Numbered from the stretch's first letter, positions 43,531 through 52,312 are shown. The stretch: 64,000 bases of DNA from SFWF01 sp045636705 (GCA_045636705.1 JAZTYA010000018.1:1-64000), one strand, 5' to 3'. Notes: generated by a model not told the origin, from the sequence alone. Made by a program: numbers and translations.

Positions 43531-43935
43531 ATGAACATTGCACTTATCGCACACGACGCTAAAAAGGAACTTATGGTTCAGTTTTGTATTGCTTATTGCG
43601 GCATTTTAAGCCGTCACACCCTATTTGCTACCGGCACTACAGGAAAAATGGTGTCTGAGGCTACCGGCCTTGACATTATGTCTTTTTTAAGCGGCGAACA
43701 CGGTGGCGCTCAGCAGATTGCTTCTCGTATCGGCTGTGATGAGATTGATATGTTGCTTTTATTCCGCGACCCGCTAAATCCAAAACCAAACGAGCCTGAT
43801 GAAAATGCGCTACTCCGTCTTTGTGATATACATCAGGTGCCGGTTGCTACAAACATTGCAACTGCAGAGGTGCTTATCCACGGACTTGAGCGTGGCGACC
43901 TTGACTGGCGCGAAATTATAAACCCAAAAAAATAA
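43531..43935 (+). CDS. mgsA: methylglyoxal synthase
   Basis: This 134-residue enzyme converts dihydroxyacetone phosphate to methylglyoxal and phosphate. Motifs are ALIAHDAKKELM (about 4-15), ATGTTGKMVSEATG (about 33-46), SGEHGGAQQIASRI (about 54-67) and the DMLLLFRDPLNP segment (about 72-83). AAGGAG precedes the ATG. Its co-transcription with minD and hisS is probably positional, not functional. Confidence 0.95.
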   Translation: MNIALIAHDAKKELMVQFCIAYCGILSRHTLFATGTTGKMVSEATGLDIMSFLSGEHGGAQQIASRIGCDEIDMLLLFRDPLNPKPNEPDENALLRLCDIHQVPVATNIATAEVLIHGLERGDLDWREIINPKK

Positions 43936-43962
43936 ATTTTAAGGCTACTTTTAGGTGATAAA

Positions 43963-45252
43963 ATGAGTGAAATTAACAAGGCTCCTCGTGGTACTAACGA
44001 TATTTTGCCCGAGGAAAGTTATAAATGGCAAACTGTTGAAAAAAGGCTAATGGAAACTGCGAGCCTTTTTGGATTTAAGGAAATTCGTGTGCCTGTTTTT
44101 GAGCATACCGAAGTTTTCACTAAAAACGTAGGCGATACTACCGACGTGGTTCAAAAGGAAATGTACACCTTTAAAGACAAGGGTGACCGTTCTATTACCC
44201 TTCGTCCCGAATTTACCGCAGGTGTTATCCGCAGCATTATCGAACATTCCTTGACCGCTAACGCTTTACCCGTAAAGGTTTGCTACTGTGGTGGGTGCTA
44301 TCGTTATGAAAAGCCTCAGGCAGGCCGTCTTCGTGAATTCCATCAGTTTGGCGTTGAGTGCATCGGTGCCGCATCTCCTGCAGCAGATGCAGAGGTTATT
44401 TCTTTAGCAAGTTCTCTGCTTGGCAGTCTTCAGATAAATAAGATTTCTCTTGAAATCAACTCTATCGGTTGTAAAACCTGCAGACAAAAATATCACGATG
44501 CCCTAAAGGCATATTTTAGTGCAAATAGTGATAAGCTTTGCGGCACTTGTAACGAAAGACTTGAGCGCAATCCAATGCGCATTCTTGACTGTAAATCTCC
44601 CGTTTGCAGTGAGATTGCAAAGAATGCTCCTATTATGCTTGATTTCCTTTGCGACGAGTGTTCTGCTCATTTTGAAGGCGTTAAAAAGCATCTTGATGCT
44701 ATGGATATAACCTATACTGTTAATCCTCGTATCGTTCGCGGTCTTGACTATTACACTCGCACCGTGTTTGAGTTTATATCAGGAGATATCGGCGCACAGG
44801 CAACCGTTTGCGGTGGCGGAAGATATGACGGCCTTTTAGAGCAGATGGGTGGAGGAGAACTTCCCGCTTTAGGCTTTGCTATGGGTGTTGAAAGACTGCT
44901 TATGGTTATGGAAGCCGCAGGCGTTTCCTTGCCAAAAGTCGCTTCTTGCGATATTTACATTGCTCCTATGGGCGATGCCGCAACCCTAAAGGCTGCTGCC
45001 GTTTGCGCAAAACTCAGAGAAGAGGGATTTGAAGCCTTAACCGACGTTGTTGGTCGCGGTCTTAAAGCGCAGATGAGATATGCTAATAAAATCGGCGCTC
45101 TTTATACTATAGTTCTTGGCGATAACGAACTTGAGAGCGGTATTGTTAATCTTAAATGTATGGCCGACGGCAGCGTAAAGGAAATTAAACTTGAAAATAT
45201 AGTTGATGAACTTTACTCAGCAAGAATACAAAATCTCACAGAAAATATTTAA
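43963..45252 (+). CDS. hisS: histidyl-tRNA synthetase
   Basis: This 429-residue class II synthetase has KAPRGTNDILPEE (about 6-18), motif 2 YRYEKPQAGRLREFHQFGVE (about 112-131), the His A motif VRGLDYYTRTVFE (about 258-270) and the CGGGRYDGL block (about 284-292), followed by a C-terminal anticodon-binding domain. AGGTGA lies before the ATG. Downstream is a bidirectional terminator. Confidence 0.96.
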   Translation: MSEINKAPRGTNDILPEESYKWQTVEKRLMETASLFGFKEIRVPVFEHTEVFTKNVGDTTDVVQKEMYTFKDKGDRSITLRPEFTAGVIRSIIEHSLTANALPVKVCYCGGCYRYEKPQAGRLREFHQFGVECIGAASPAADAEVISLASSLLGSLQINKISLEINSIGCKTCRQKYHDALKAYFSANSDKLCGTCNERLERNPMRILDCKSPVCSEIAKNAPIMLDFLCDECSAHFEGVKKHLDAMDITYTVNPRIVRGLDYYTRTVFEFISGDIGAQATVCGGGRYDGLLEQMGGGELPALGFAMGVERLLMVMEAAGVSLPKVASCDIYIAPMGDAATLKAAAVCAKLREEGFEALTDVVGRGLKAQMRYANKIGALYTIVLGDNELESGIVNLKCMADGSVKEIKLENIVDELYSARIQNLTENI

Positions 45253-45253
45253 A

Positions 45254-45296
45254 GCTAAAGACCCGTATGAAAATTCATACGGGTCTTTTTTTAGTC
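45254..45296. terminator. terminator between hisS and spoIID
   Basis: Stem AAGACCCGTATGAA-AAT-TTCATACGGGTCTT with TTTTTTT on the plus side. The minus side also has a T-containing tail, so it can serve convergent spoIID as well. Confidence 0.85.
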
Positions 45297-46271
45297 TAAA
45301 GCACAACCTTTGTAATAATGAAGAAGTATCTCCCTATAAGTTTTGCCCTGAAGCGCCATATAATGTGCTCCGTATTGGCTTAGTCCTAAGCTGTGTCCAT
45401 AGCCGAGCACCTCAAAAGTGAAATTTCCGTCACTATAGTTTATCTTGAAATTAGATGAACGAAGCTCTAATGCCGCTCTAATATCACTGCCGCTTACCTC
45501 TTTTCCACAAAGAAGAATGGTTTTTACCGTTCCGGCTTCGGTTCTTACCTCGGTCCCAAAATAGTTTTGCGGCTCGCCCGAAAAGGTTGCAAGAGAAGAA
45601 AGCTTGCCCTTTAACTCCTCTGCCGTTAAAACGACCTGGCTCATATAATTTGGGGAAAGCTTATCTCCCACACTTTCTACCGAGCTAAGATAGGGATACT
45701 CGTCACCCCAGATTTCCTTTGCATCCTCGGTTTTGCCAAACGAAATTGCATGATAGGCAGATAAAATGGTTTTGCCGTTATAGGTTAACTTTTGATATAG
45801 GGTTTCGGTAACCGCGTCGTTTATTTTACTTTCATACTTTAGGGCGTCTTCTCCCCATTTTTCTCTTGCCTTTTCCCTTGTTATAAAAGCTTGGTCGGTC
45901 TTAAAGCTATCGGTTATATCATACTCTGCCGATTTTGAATTTTCTTTTTTATAGGAAAGATAGGTATATGCCGCAACCGCCTGCGCTTTTAACGCCTCAC
46001 TTTCATAAAGAGCTGGCATTTCTGCCGCAACAACACCAAAGATGTAATCCTCCACGCTAAAGTGTTGAACCTCTTTTTTGTCGGTAATATACACCTTTAT
46101 TATTTCTTCTTTCCTTTGGTCTTCACTTGATGTTTCTGAGGTTACATCCTCGTTTTCCGGCCGTTCCACTCCTGCCGAAACCACCTTTGGTTCTATTGTA
46201 CTAATAAGTGGCAAAAACAACATAATTATTGATAATACCGCCGCCGTAAACGTATAAACTGTCTTCATCAT
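45291..46271 (-). CDS. spoIID: stage II sporulation protein D (SpoIID) peptidoglycan hydrolase
   Basis: This 326-residue lytic transglycosylase acts with SpoIIP and SpoIIM during engulfment. It has an N-terminal signal/anchor (about 5-25), a linker rich in Ser/Glu, and the SpoIID domain with HFSVEDYIFGVVAAEMPA (the catalytic Glu), SEALKAQAVAAYTYLSYK and HSLGLSQYGAHYMALQG near the C-terminus. Single gene, convergent with hisS. A standalone position is usual in Clostridia. Confidence 0.93.
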   Translation of the reverse strand: MMKTVYTFTAAVLSIIMLFLPLISTIEPKVVSAGVERPENEDVTSETSSEDQRKEEIIKVYITDKKEVQHFSVEDYIFGVVAAEMPALYESEALKAQAVAAYTYLSYKKENSKSAEYDITDSFKTDQAFITREKAREKWGEDALKYESKINDAVTETLYQKLTYNGKTILSAYHAISFGKTEDAKEIWGDEYPYLSSVESVGDKLSPNYMSQVVLTAEELKGKLSSLATFSGEPQNYFGTEVRTEAGTVKTILLCGKEVSGSDIRAALELRSSNFKINYSDGNFTFEVLGYGHSLGLSQYGAHYMALQGKTYREILLHYYKGCALD

Positions 46272-46343
46272 TTTATTCCTTTTTATAATGTTTTTTAGTT
46301 TATCAAAACACCGAAAGGCATTTAGTTAAACTTATAATCGTTA

Positions 46344-46372
46344 TTGACTTTTTAATCTTTCGATTATAAAAT
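46344..46372 (+). promoter_or_regulatory. promoter upstream of the 46418 gene
   Basis: TTGACT (46344-46349), a 17-nt spacer and TAAAAT (46367-46372), about 45 nt before TTG 46418. Confidence 0.7.
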
Positions 46373-46417
46373 ATATATGATGTTTTTTATAAAATTATTC
46401 ATCAAGGAGGCTTTTAT

Positions 46418-47194
46418 TTGAAGATTAAAGTTGCTTACACATATTTTGCAATAGCTTCGTTTGCCGCTATTGCTTTTAGATTGTTTTTACTTATCTTTTC
46501 AATAGATTCTGCAAGCGGTTTTGTGAAGACGGGCTATTCCGCGATTTCGGTCTTTATGCTTGTTTTAATCGCCCTGGCTTTGGCGCTTGTGTTTGTTTTT
46601 TCATATAAAACAAAAGTTGCCTTTAGCAAACCTAAAAGAACCTCGATTTTACAAAAAATAGTTTCGTTTGCTTTTGCCGTTTCAATTTTGGTTGAGATAC
46701 TTTTTTCTCCTTTCTCAGATATGTTGCCCGAAAGACAGGCTCAAATTGATATGGTGTTAGGACTTTTTGCCTTCGCGTCAATTATCCTGTTAACCTTTAA
46801 AAAGGAGCTTAGACTTAAAATTAGCCCTCTTTTTAGCGTTGCTATTTTAATCTTCTTTATTTTTAGGTTAATTTGCGTATTTACAATATTTTCAACCTTC
46901 TCTATGATTATTGATATTGTATTTGAACTTTTCAGCAATTGCGGTTTGCTTATTGGCTTTTTATTCTATTCAAAATGCAAATGCCTAAGCGAAGAGGATA
47001 TCAACAAACCTTTATGCTTTGCTTCACTTTTGTTTTCAAGCGCTTTAGGCCTTACCGCTTCGGTTCCAAAGGTTTTACTTAACGTAACAGGTAATGCACA
47101 TTTTCTTCATATAAACAGTACTCCGATGTATTCGGTTTTCTTTGCAAGCCTTTTCTTGCTTTTATATTCTTTGAAAAAATTCAGGTCAAAATAA
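46418..47194 (+). CDS. hypothetical multi-pass membrane protein
   Basis: This 258-residue hydrophobic protein has about eight predicted membrane helices arranged in pairs (YTYFAIASFAAIAFRLFLLI, SVFMLVLIALALALVFVFS and others), separated by short charged loops. Start is TTG 46418 behind a strong AAGGAGG. I do not recognise a family. The gene ends 1 nt before the EamA-type transporter gene, so the two are probably co-transcribed from the promoter upstream; a shared role in efflux or envelope sensing is possible but unproven. Confidence 0.7.
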   Translation: MKIKVAYTYFAIASFAAIAFRLFLLIFSIDSASGFVKTGYSAISVFMLVLIALALALVFVFSYKTKVAFSKPKRTSILQKIVSFAFAVSILVEILFSPFSDMLPERQAQIDMVLGLFAFASIILLTFKKELRLKISPLFSVAILIFFIFRLICVFTIFSTFSMIIDIVFELFSNCGLLIGFLFYSKCKCLSEEDINKPLCFASLLFSSALGLTASVPKVLLNVTGNAHFLHINSTPMYSVFFASLFLLLYSLKKFRSK

Positions 47195-47195
47195 A

Positions 47196-48059
47196 ATGAA
47201 ACAAGCTAAACTTTTTATGGTGCTATCAATGATTGTTTTCGGTTCGATAGCGCCATTTATTAAAAACATAAATTTAAGTTCAAGCGAAATTGCTCTTTTC
47301 CGTTCGGTAATTGCAATAATTTTAATAGGTTTGTTTTTACTTATTACCCGCCAGAAGTTTGATTTTAAGCAGGTTAAAAAGGACGTTCTTTTGCTCTTTT
47401 TATCTGGAGCGGCAATGGGATTTAACTGGATTTTCCTTTTTGAAGCATATAATTACACCTCTATCTCGGTTGCTACTTTAAGCTATTATTTTTCTCCTAT
47501 TATAGTTATGGCTTTATCCTGTTTGTTTTTAGGAGAAAAAATAAACCTTAAAACCGTGCTTTGCTTTGTTTTTGCCATTATAGGCATGGTTATGATTATA
47601 GGGGTTAATAATCTTTCTCTTGGCAACGCCTCTGCCACAGGGGTATTTTTAGGGCTTATAGCCGCTCTTCTTTACGCGGTGGTTGTTTTCCTTAATATAT
47701 TTATTAAAAACGTATCGGGCATACAGCGCACCTTTTTGCAGTTTTTATCTGCCGCCGTGGTGCTTTTGCCTTACGTTTTGCTAACAGAAGGTATAAACCT
47801 TATCTCCCTTGATAAAACAGGAATTATCTCACTTCTGATTGTTGGTATTGTTCACAGTGGTATTTGCTACTGTATGTATTTTTCAAGCATTAAAAAACTA
47901 AAAGGCAGCGAGGTCGCGGTACTAAGTTACATTGACCCCTTGGTTGCGGTTTTAATATCCTTTGTATTTTTAAACGAACCGTTTACCCTAACCCAAGCCT
48001 TAGGTGGAATAATGATTTTAGTTTCAAGTTTCTTTATAAATAAAAACAGAGCAGAATAA
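47196..48059 (+). CDS. EamA/DMT-family transporter
   Basis: This 287-residue drug/metabolite transporter-type protein has ten predicted helices in two repeats of five (first repeat starts MVFGSIAPFIKNINLSS; second AATGVFLGLIAALLYAV-like). FRSVIAIILIGLF and SYIDPLVAVLISFVFLNEP are typical EamA segments. Substrate unknown. It starts 1 nt after the preceding stop and is followed by a strong terminator that overlaps its stop codon. Confidence 0.9.
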   Translation: MKQAKLFMVLSMIVFGSIAPFIKNINLSSSEIALFRSVIAIILIGLFLLITRQKFDFKQVKKDVLLLFLSGAAMGFNWIFLFEAYNYTSISVATLSYYFSPIIVMALSCLFLGEKINLKTVLCFVFAIIGMVMIIGVNNLSLGNASATGVFLGLIAALLYAVVVFLNIFIKNVSGIQRTFLQFLSAAVVLLPYVLLTEGINLISLDKTGIISLLIVGIVHSGICYCMYFSSIKKLKGSEVAVLSYIDPLVAVLISFVFLNEPFTLTQALGGIMILVSSFFINKNRAE

Positions 48060-48080
48060 TCTGCTCTGTTTATTTTTTAT
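48044..48080. terminator. bidirectional terminator at convergent gene ends
   Basis: A 12-bp perfect stem AAACAGAGCAGA-ATAA-TCTGCTCTGTTT (48044-48071) with ATTTTTTA on the plus side and TTTATTTAT on the minus side. The loop contains the stop codon of the transporter gene. It ends both the transporter and the Mrp gene transcripts. Confidence 0.88.
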
Positions 48081-48913
48081 TTTGCTTCTAAAAGGTCTGC
48101 TGCGTTATCTAAATATTCAACGCTAAAGCGTTCAAACTCTCCCTTATCGGCTAATGCCGCAAGCCTTACATCAATTGGAATTTGCGCAAGCAAGGGTACT
48201 CCTATTTCTTCGGCTACGGTCTGTGTCTTGCCTTCGCCAAAAATTCTAAACTCACTACCACAGTCAGGACAAACGACATAGCTCATATTCTCAACTATGC
48301 CGAGAACGTCAATATTCATTAAAGAAGCCATATTATAAGCCTTTTTAACTATCATTGAAACTAAATCCTGCGGAGAAGTAACGATAACTGTACTGTCAAC
48401 CGGCAAGGACTGGAAGACGGTCAAAGGAACGTCGCCTGTTCCGGGTGGCATATCTACAAAAAGGTAGTCAATCTCGCCCCAAACAACGTCGCTCCAAAAC
48501 TGTGTAACCGCACCTGCAATTACAGGGCCACGCCAAACAACCGGCGCTTCCTCGTTTTCAAGCAAAAGGTTGATTGACATTATCTTGATGCCGTTTGCGG
48601 TTTCTTCTGGTAAAATTCCGCGCTCGTCAGATAGGGCATTTTTTGTAATTCCGAACATTTTAGGAATAGATGGTCCTGTTATATCGGCATCCAAAATACC
48701 AACCTTATACCCTCTTCTGCTCATCAAAACTGCAAGCATTGAGGTAACAAGCGATTTACCAACACCACCCTTTCCGCTTACAACACCTATAACCTTTTTA
48801 ATGTTGCTATAATCATTCTGGGCAGTTTTTTGTATTTCGTGTGATGAAGCCTTGCCGCAGGACGAACAGTTGCCGTCGCAGGAGGTTTCATTGCATTTTC
48901 TTTCTTCTGCCAT
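48077..48913 (-). CDS. Mrp/NBP35-type iron-sulfur carrier ATPase
   Basis: This P-loop NTPase of 278 residues is thought to hold and transfer [4Fe-4S] clusters. N-terminal Cys-rich stretch (KCNETSCDGNCSSCGK) gives a CX5CX3CX2C pattern; Walker A is SGKGGVGKSLVTSML, and the MPPGTGDVPLTV segment follows, with a C-terminal CPDC pair (about residue 220). ATG 48913 is chosen because AAGGAGTGAG lies about 10 nt upstream; a TTG 21 codons earlier lacks a ribosome site. Single gene. The shape fits the short Mrp family common in anaerobes. Confidence 0.9.
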   Translation of the reverse strand: MAEERKCNETSCDGNCSSCGKASSHEIQKTAQNDYSNIKKVIGVVSGKGGVGKSLVTSMLAVLMSRRGYKVGILDADITGPSIPKMFGITKNALSDERGILPEETANGIKIMSINLLLENEEAPVVWRGPVIAGAVTQFWSDVVWGEIDYLFVDMPPGTGDVPLTVFQSLPVDSTVIVTSPQDLVSMIVKKAYNMASLMNIDVLGIVENMSYVVCPDCGSEFRIFGEGKTQTVAEEIGVPLLAQIPIDVRLAALADKGEFERFSVEYLDNAADLLEAK

Positions 48914-48983
48914 TTTTAACTCACTCCTTAAAGCTGACATTTGTTTTATTATACTCCTTTTTTCATCAGCTTTCAATGAGTAT

Positions 48984-49904
48984 TTAAAATAAAGTTTCTA
49001 TTTTTTTATTAGCGCCTTCAGGCGAATATACAAAAGAGTCGATATGGTCGCCTTCGTAAAAATATTTTATAGGATTTGTATAATCTGAGTCAAAGTTGTC
49101 TATAATAATAAGTTTAACCTTCATTTTGTCGGGGATAATACTCTTAATATAGACCGATGCGGTCTGGCCGACCTTTACACCCTCTTTGGGTTCAGCAAGA
49201 CCTGCAAGATTTGGGCAAAGTTCTATGAAAATGCCATAACTTTCTATGCTCCTTACTACTCCCGAAACTGTTTCTCCTTGAGCTACCGTATCCGCATTTT
49301 CCTGCCAAGAGCCGAGCAATTCTTTATGAGAAAGTGTCATTCTGCCAAACTCATCTATGTTCCTTAGTATTACCTTTATGTCGTCCCCTACCGAAAATCT
49401 GTCTTTTGGGTGTGATATGCGCGACACCGAAATGGAATCTATCGGCAAAAGGGCAATGTTTCCACAACCAACGTCACAAAATGCGCCAAAGGTTTCGAGA
49501 TGTGTTACCTTAGCCGGAATTATATCTCCCGGTAAAAGACGGGATAAAAACTCCTCCTTTGCGCGAAGTTGTGCCTCTCTTCTTGAAAGAAGGGCAAATT
49601 GTTTTCCGTTTTGGTCGGTTCGAATTTCCTTTACAACGAAACAAACCGGTTTGCCCACCCTTGAAATTAGGGCTATATCACGGGTTGTACCAAGGGATAT
49701 TCCAACGGCACCCTCAGACCTTGGGATTATTCCTTTCATCGAGCCTAGGTTTATAAGCAGGTTGTGTTCAGAGTCGCACATATAGGCCAGACCCTCTAAA
49801 ATTTCACCGCTTATCTGAGCCGCGCAAAGTTTAGCCGCCGTATAAATATATTTATTATTTTCATTTTGAAAAAGGGTATATCCTTCGGGTAAGTAACCTT
49901 TCAT
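48984..49904 (-). CDS. S1 RNA-binding domain protein
   Basis: This 306-residue protein has two or three OB-fold S1 repeats (PGDIIPAKVTHLETFGAFCD at about 130-150 and GETVSGVVRSIESYGIFIE at about 220-240), preceded by a diverged unit. Such proteins in Clostridia resemble S1-like (RpsA-type) regulators or YugI, and bind RNA or modulate translation; the exact role is not clear. ATG 49904 is chosen since AGGAAAGG lies upstream and the longer frame begins in A/T-rich non-coding-like sequence. Confidence 0.75.
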   Translation of the reverse strand: MKGYLPEGYTLFQNENNKYIYTAAKLCAAQISGEILEGLAYMCDSEHNLLINLGSMKGIIPRSEGAVGISLGTTRDIALISRVGKPVCFVVKEIRTDQNGKQFALLSRREAQLRAKEEFLSRLLPGDIIPAKVTHLETFGAFCDVGCGNIALLPIDSISVSRISHPKDRFSVGDDIKVILRNIDEFGRMTLSHKELLGSWQENADTVAQGETVSGVVRSIESYGIFIELCPNLAGLAEPKEGVKVGQTASVYIKSIIPDKMKVKLIIIDNFDSDYTNPIKYFYEGDHIDSFVYSPEGANKKIETLF

Positions 49905-49972
49905 TATTATCAAGCCTTTCCTTTTTTTGCATTTTTTAAATATATATGCAAACGGAAGTGCTTTAATGAGCA

Positions 49973-50006
49973 AAACGCCTCGAGAAACTCTCGAGGCGTT
50001 TATTAT
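49973..50006 (-). terminator. terminator after meso-DAP dehydrogenase
   Basis: On the minus strand the stem AAACGCCTCGAGA-GTT-TCTCGAGGCGTTT is followed by T-containing sequence. It closes the ddh transcript before the S1 gene. Confidence 0.8.
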
Positions 50007-50992
50007 TATAACATTTTTGCTATTATTTCTTCTTTTGTTTCCTTGCTTAAATAGATAGGTGGAACGTCAAATACCGTCTTGCAACCCGTCATACCCTCTT
50101 TTTTCATGCGATAAGCCGCACGAGCAAAGGCTACTATTACGCTTGCTGTAAATTCGGGGTTAGAATCAAGCTTTAGGCTATACTCGATAAGATGTGTGTT
50201 TTCTAAATCGAAACCTGTTTTGCCAGTTCTTATAACGAATCCGCCATGAGGAATGCCGCTATGATTTTGCTTTAACTCCTCTAAAGAGATGAAATGAACT
50301 ATTGTATCATAATCGGCGAAATAGTTAGGCATTATCTTTATTTCGTTTTCGATTCTCGCCTTGTCTGCGCCCTCTTCGGCTACCACAAAACACTCGCGAA
50401 GGTGTTTTTCACGGGTAGCAAGGTTCGGAGCTGAGCCACTTCTTACCTGCTCCAGTGCTTCATCCTTAGGGATAGTATATTGCTTTGCGTCAAGCACGCC
50501 TTCAATTCTTCTAATGGCGTCCGAATGTCCTTGGCTAACGCCTTTACCCCAGAAGGTGTAATCCTTGCCGTTGGGCAAAATTGCCGAAGCGTAAAGACGG
50601 TTTATTGAAAACATACCGGGGTCCCAACCACAAGAAATTACCGCGATGTTGCCATTTTCCTTAGCCGCTTTATCAACGTTGCTTAAATGCTCGGGAATTT
50701 TTGCATGGGTATCAAAGCTATCAATAACATTAAAATGTTTAGCATATTCGGGTGTTTGGGTAGGCAAATCGGTTGCACTGCCTCCGCAAAGAATTAAAAT
50801 ATCTATTTCGTCCTTATGCTCTAAAATTTTATCTATATGGTAAACGGGCACGTCAGGTGTTAAGATTTTAACTGTTGAAGGGTCTCTTCTTGAAAAGACC
50901 GCAGTAAGTTTTAAGTCATCATTCTGGCGAATGGCTGACTCAATTCCTCGGCCTAAATTTCCGTAACCTAAAATTGCTATTTTAATTTCCAT
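50006..50992 (-). CDS. ddh: meso-diaminopimelate D-dehydrogenase
   Basis: This 328-residue NADP-linked enzyme makes meso-diaminopimelate from tetrahydrodipicolinate in one step, supplying lysine and wall cross-links. The Rossmann loop GYGNLGRG is at about 9-16; the substrate region has SCGWDPGMFSINRL (about 120-133) and WGKGVSQGHSDAIRRIEGV (about 148-166), characteristic of Ddh. AGAGGT lies before the ATG. No other lysine genes sit beside it. Full length for the family. Confidence 0.93.
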   Translation of the reverse strand: MEIKIAILGYGNLGRGIESAIRQNDDLKLTAVFSRRDPSTVKILTPDVPVYHIDKILEHKDEIDILILCGGSATDLPTQTPEYAKHFNVIDSFDTHAKIPEHLSNVDKAAKENGNIAVISCGWDPGMFSINRLYASAILPNGKDYTFWGKGVSQGHSDAIRRIEGVLDAKQYTIPKDEALEQVRSGSAPNLATREKHLRECFVVAEEGADKARIENEIKIMPNYFADYDTIVHFISLEELKQNHSGIPHGGFVIRTGKTGFDLENTHLIEYSLKLDSNPEFTASVIVAFARAAYRMKKEGMTGCKTVFDVPPIYLSKETKEEIIAKML

Positions 50993-51055
50993 AAAGTTAC
51001 CTCTTTTTTTAATCTTTAATTATTATAACAAAAAGATAGGTAAATTACTACATAT

Positions 51056-51097
51056 TTTTTAAAAAAAATAACGGGGAAACAAAAGTTTCCCCGTTTG
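51056..51097 (-). terminator. terminator of the rplJ-rplL operon
   Basis: On the minus strand the stem AACGGGGAAAC-TTTT-GTTTCCCCGTT (51095-51070) is followed by ATTTTTTTT. Confidence 0.9.
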
Positions 51098-51121
51098 GTT
51101 TAAGCTATTTTAAGTTTTAAA

Positions 51122-51499
51122 TTACTTAAGCTCAACAGTAGCGCCAGCTTCAGCAAGCTTAGCCTTCATAGCTTCAGCGTCGTCCTTAGAAACTGCCTCT
51201 TTGAGGGTCTTAGGAGCGCCATCAACAAGAGCCTTTGCTTCAGCAAGACCAAGGCCGGTAATCTCACGAACAACCTTAATAACCTTAATCTTCTCTGCGC
51301 CTGCGTTTGCAAGAACAACGTCAAACTCAGTCTTCTCTTCAGCTGCTGCTGCGCCGCCTGCTGCGGGTGCTGCAACTGCAACTGCTGCTGCTGCAGATAC
51401 TCCAAATTCTTCTTCTACTGCTTTAACAAGCTCAGAAAGCTCAAGAACGGTAAGAGTCTTTAACTCTTCAATCATAGCTGTAATCTTTTCAGATGCCAT
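51122..51499 (-). CDS. rplL: 50S ribosomal protein L7/L12
   Basis: This 125-residue stalk protein binds translation factors. It has the N-terminal dimer region (ITAMIEELKTLTVLELSELV), an Ala/Gly-rich hinge (about 38-55) and the C-terminal domain (KIKVIKVVREITGLGLAEAK). ATG 51499 is used, as GGAGG lies 8 nt upstream; a TTG five codons earlier overlaps that site. Last gene of the rplJ-rplL pair, next to its terminator. Confidence 0.96.
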   Translation of the reverse strand: MASEKITAMIEELKTLTVLELSELVKAVEEEFGVSAAAAVAVAAPAAGGAAAAEEKTEFDVVLANAGAEKIKVIKVVREITGLGLAEAKALVDGAPKTLKEAVSKDDAEAMKAKLAEAGATVELK

Positions 51500-51558
51500 T
51501 TTATTTTCCTCCAATTAATTAAATAAATATTTTTTGTTAGTTTTGTTTTTTTGTTTAA

Positions 51559-52068
51559 TTATTCAGCTGCTGCTTCACCGTTTTTATCAACGATAGCCTG
51601 TACGGCACGAGCAAATGCTGCGATAGGTGCTTGGAATGCTCCAAGTACTGTTGCAAGAAGTACTTCCTTGCTGGGTAGTTTTGCTAAAGATTCGATAGTA
51701 GCAACATCAACGAACTTGCCGTCGAGGTAACCTGCCTTAATCTTAAAGTTGTCATGAGCGTCAGCGAACTTTTGTAAAATTCTAGCTGCTGCAACATGGT
51801 CTTCCTTAGAGATGGCAATAGCAGTTGTTCCCTCAAGAACAGATTTCATTTCCTCTAAATCGGTACCTGCAATAGCACGTCCCAAAATAGTGTTCTTTAC
51901 TACGTAATATTCGATTCCGGCTTGGCGGAGCTCCTTACGGAGGACGGTGTCATCAGCAACGGTTGTTCCTGAATAGTCAACAACAACGCCTGCAACTGAA
52001 CCTGCAATCTTTGCAGAAAGGTCTGCAACTAAAGCCTGCTTAGCCTCAAGAACCTTTGCGTTTGGCAT
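51559..52068 (-). CDS. rplJ: 50S ribosomal protein L10
   Basis: This 169-residue protein anchors the L7/L12 stalk and in many bacteria represses its own operon by binding the leader. It has VLEAKQALVADLSAKI (about 6-21), VVDYSGTTVADDTVLRKELR and a C-terminal helix (APIAAFARAVQAIV). ATG 52068 has AGAGGTG upstream. The 5' leader is described separately. Confidence 0.96.
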   Translation of the reverse strand: MPNAKVLEAKQALVADLSAKIAGSVAGVVVDYSGTTVADDTVLRKELRQAGIEYYVVKNTILGRAIAGTDLEEMKSVLEGTTAIAISKEDHVAAARILQKFADAHDNFKIKAGYLDGKFVDVATIESLAKLPSKEVLLATVLGAFQAPIAAFARAVQAIVDKNGEAAAE

Positions 52069-52098
52069 ATTTTTCACCTCTTCTTTTTTTGTGAAATT

Positions 52099-52228
52099 AA
52101 AAAACCTGTCCTCCAAAGACAAGAGAGGACAGGCAGAAACATCTTTAAATAAATAATAAAGTTGTTCGCATTACCTCGGCAGGCGATAGACTTATCGCAA
52201 AAGCGACCTGCTGTCTTTGGATTTTGCA
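52099..52228 (-). promoter_or_regulatory. L10 (rplJ) leader with attenuator
   Basis: On the minus strand the leader begins near 52228. It has a CAGGTCGC/GCGA hairpin zone resembling the L10-binding element (52190-52210), an intrinsic terminator CCTGTCCTC-loop-GAGGACAGG (52133-52105) with a T6 tail, and a perfect 10-nt complement between the 5' end (TCCAAAGACA, 52221-52212) and the terminator loop region (TGTCTTTGGA, 52121-52112). The last pairing could act as an antiterminator. The layout suits autoregulated attenuation, as known for B. subtilis rplJL. Confidence 0.7.
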
Positions 52229-52234
52229 TTTGTT

Positions 52235-52263
52235 ATAATAACACAAGTATCTTGTGTTGTCAA
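52235..52263 (-). promoter_or_regulatory. rplJ promoter
   Basis: On the minus strand TTGACA (52263-52258), a 17-nt spacer and TATTAT (52240-52235). The spacer is itself an inverted repeat ACACAAG-ATA-CTTGTGT. Confidence 0.75.
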
Positions 52264-52312
52264 GTAGGAATTAATTAGAATTTTAATTCAGACGCGAAGC
52301 GCTAATTAAAAC

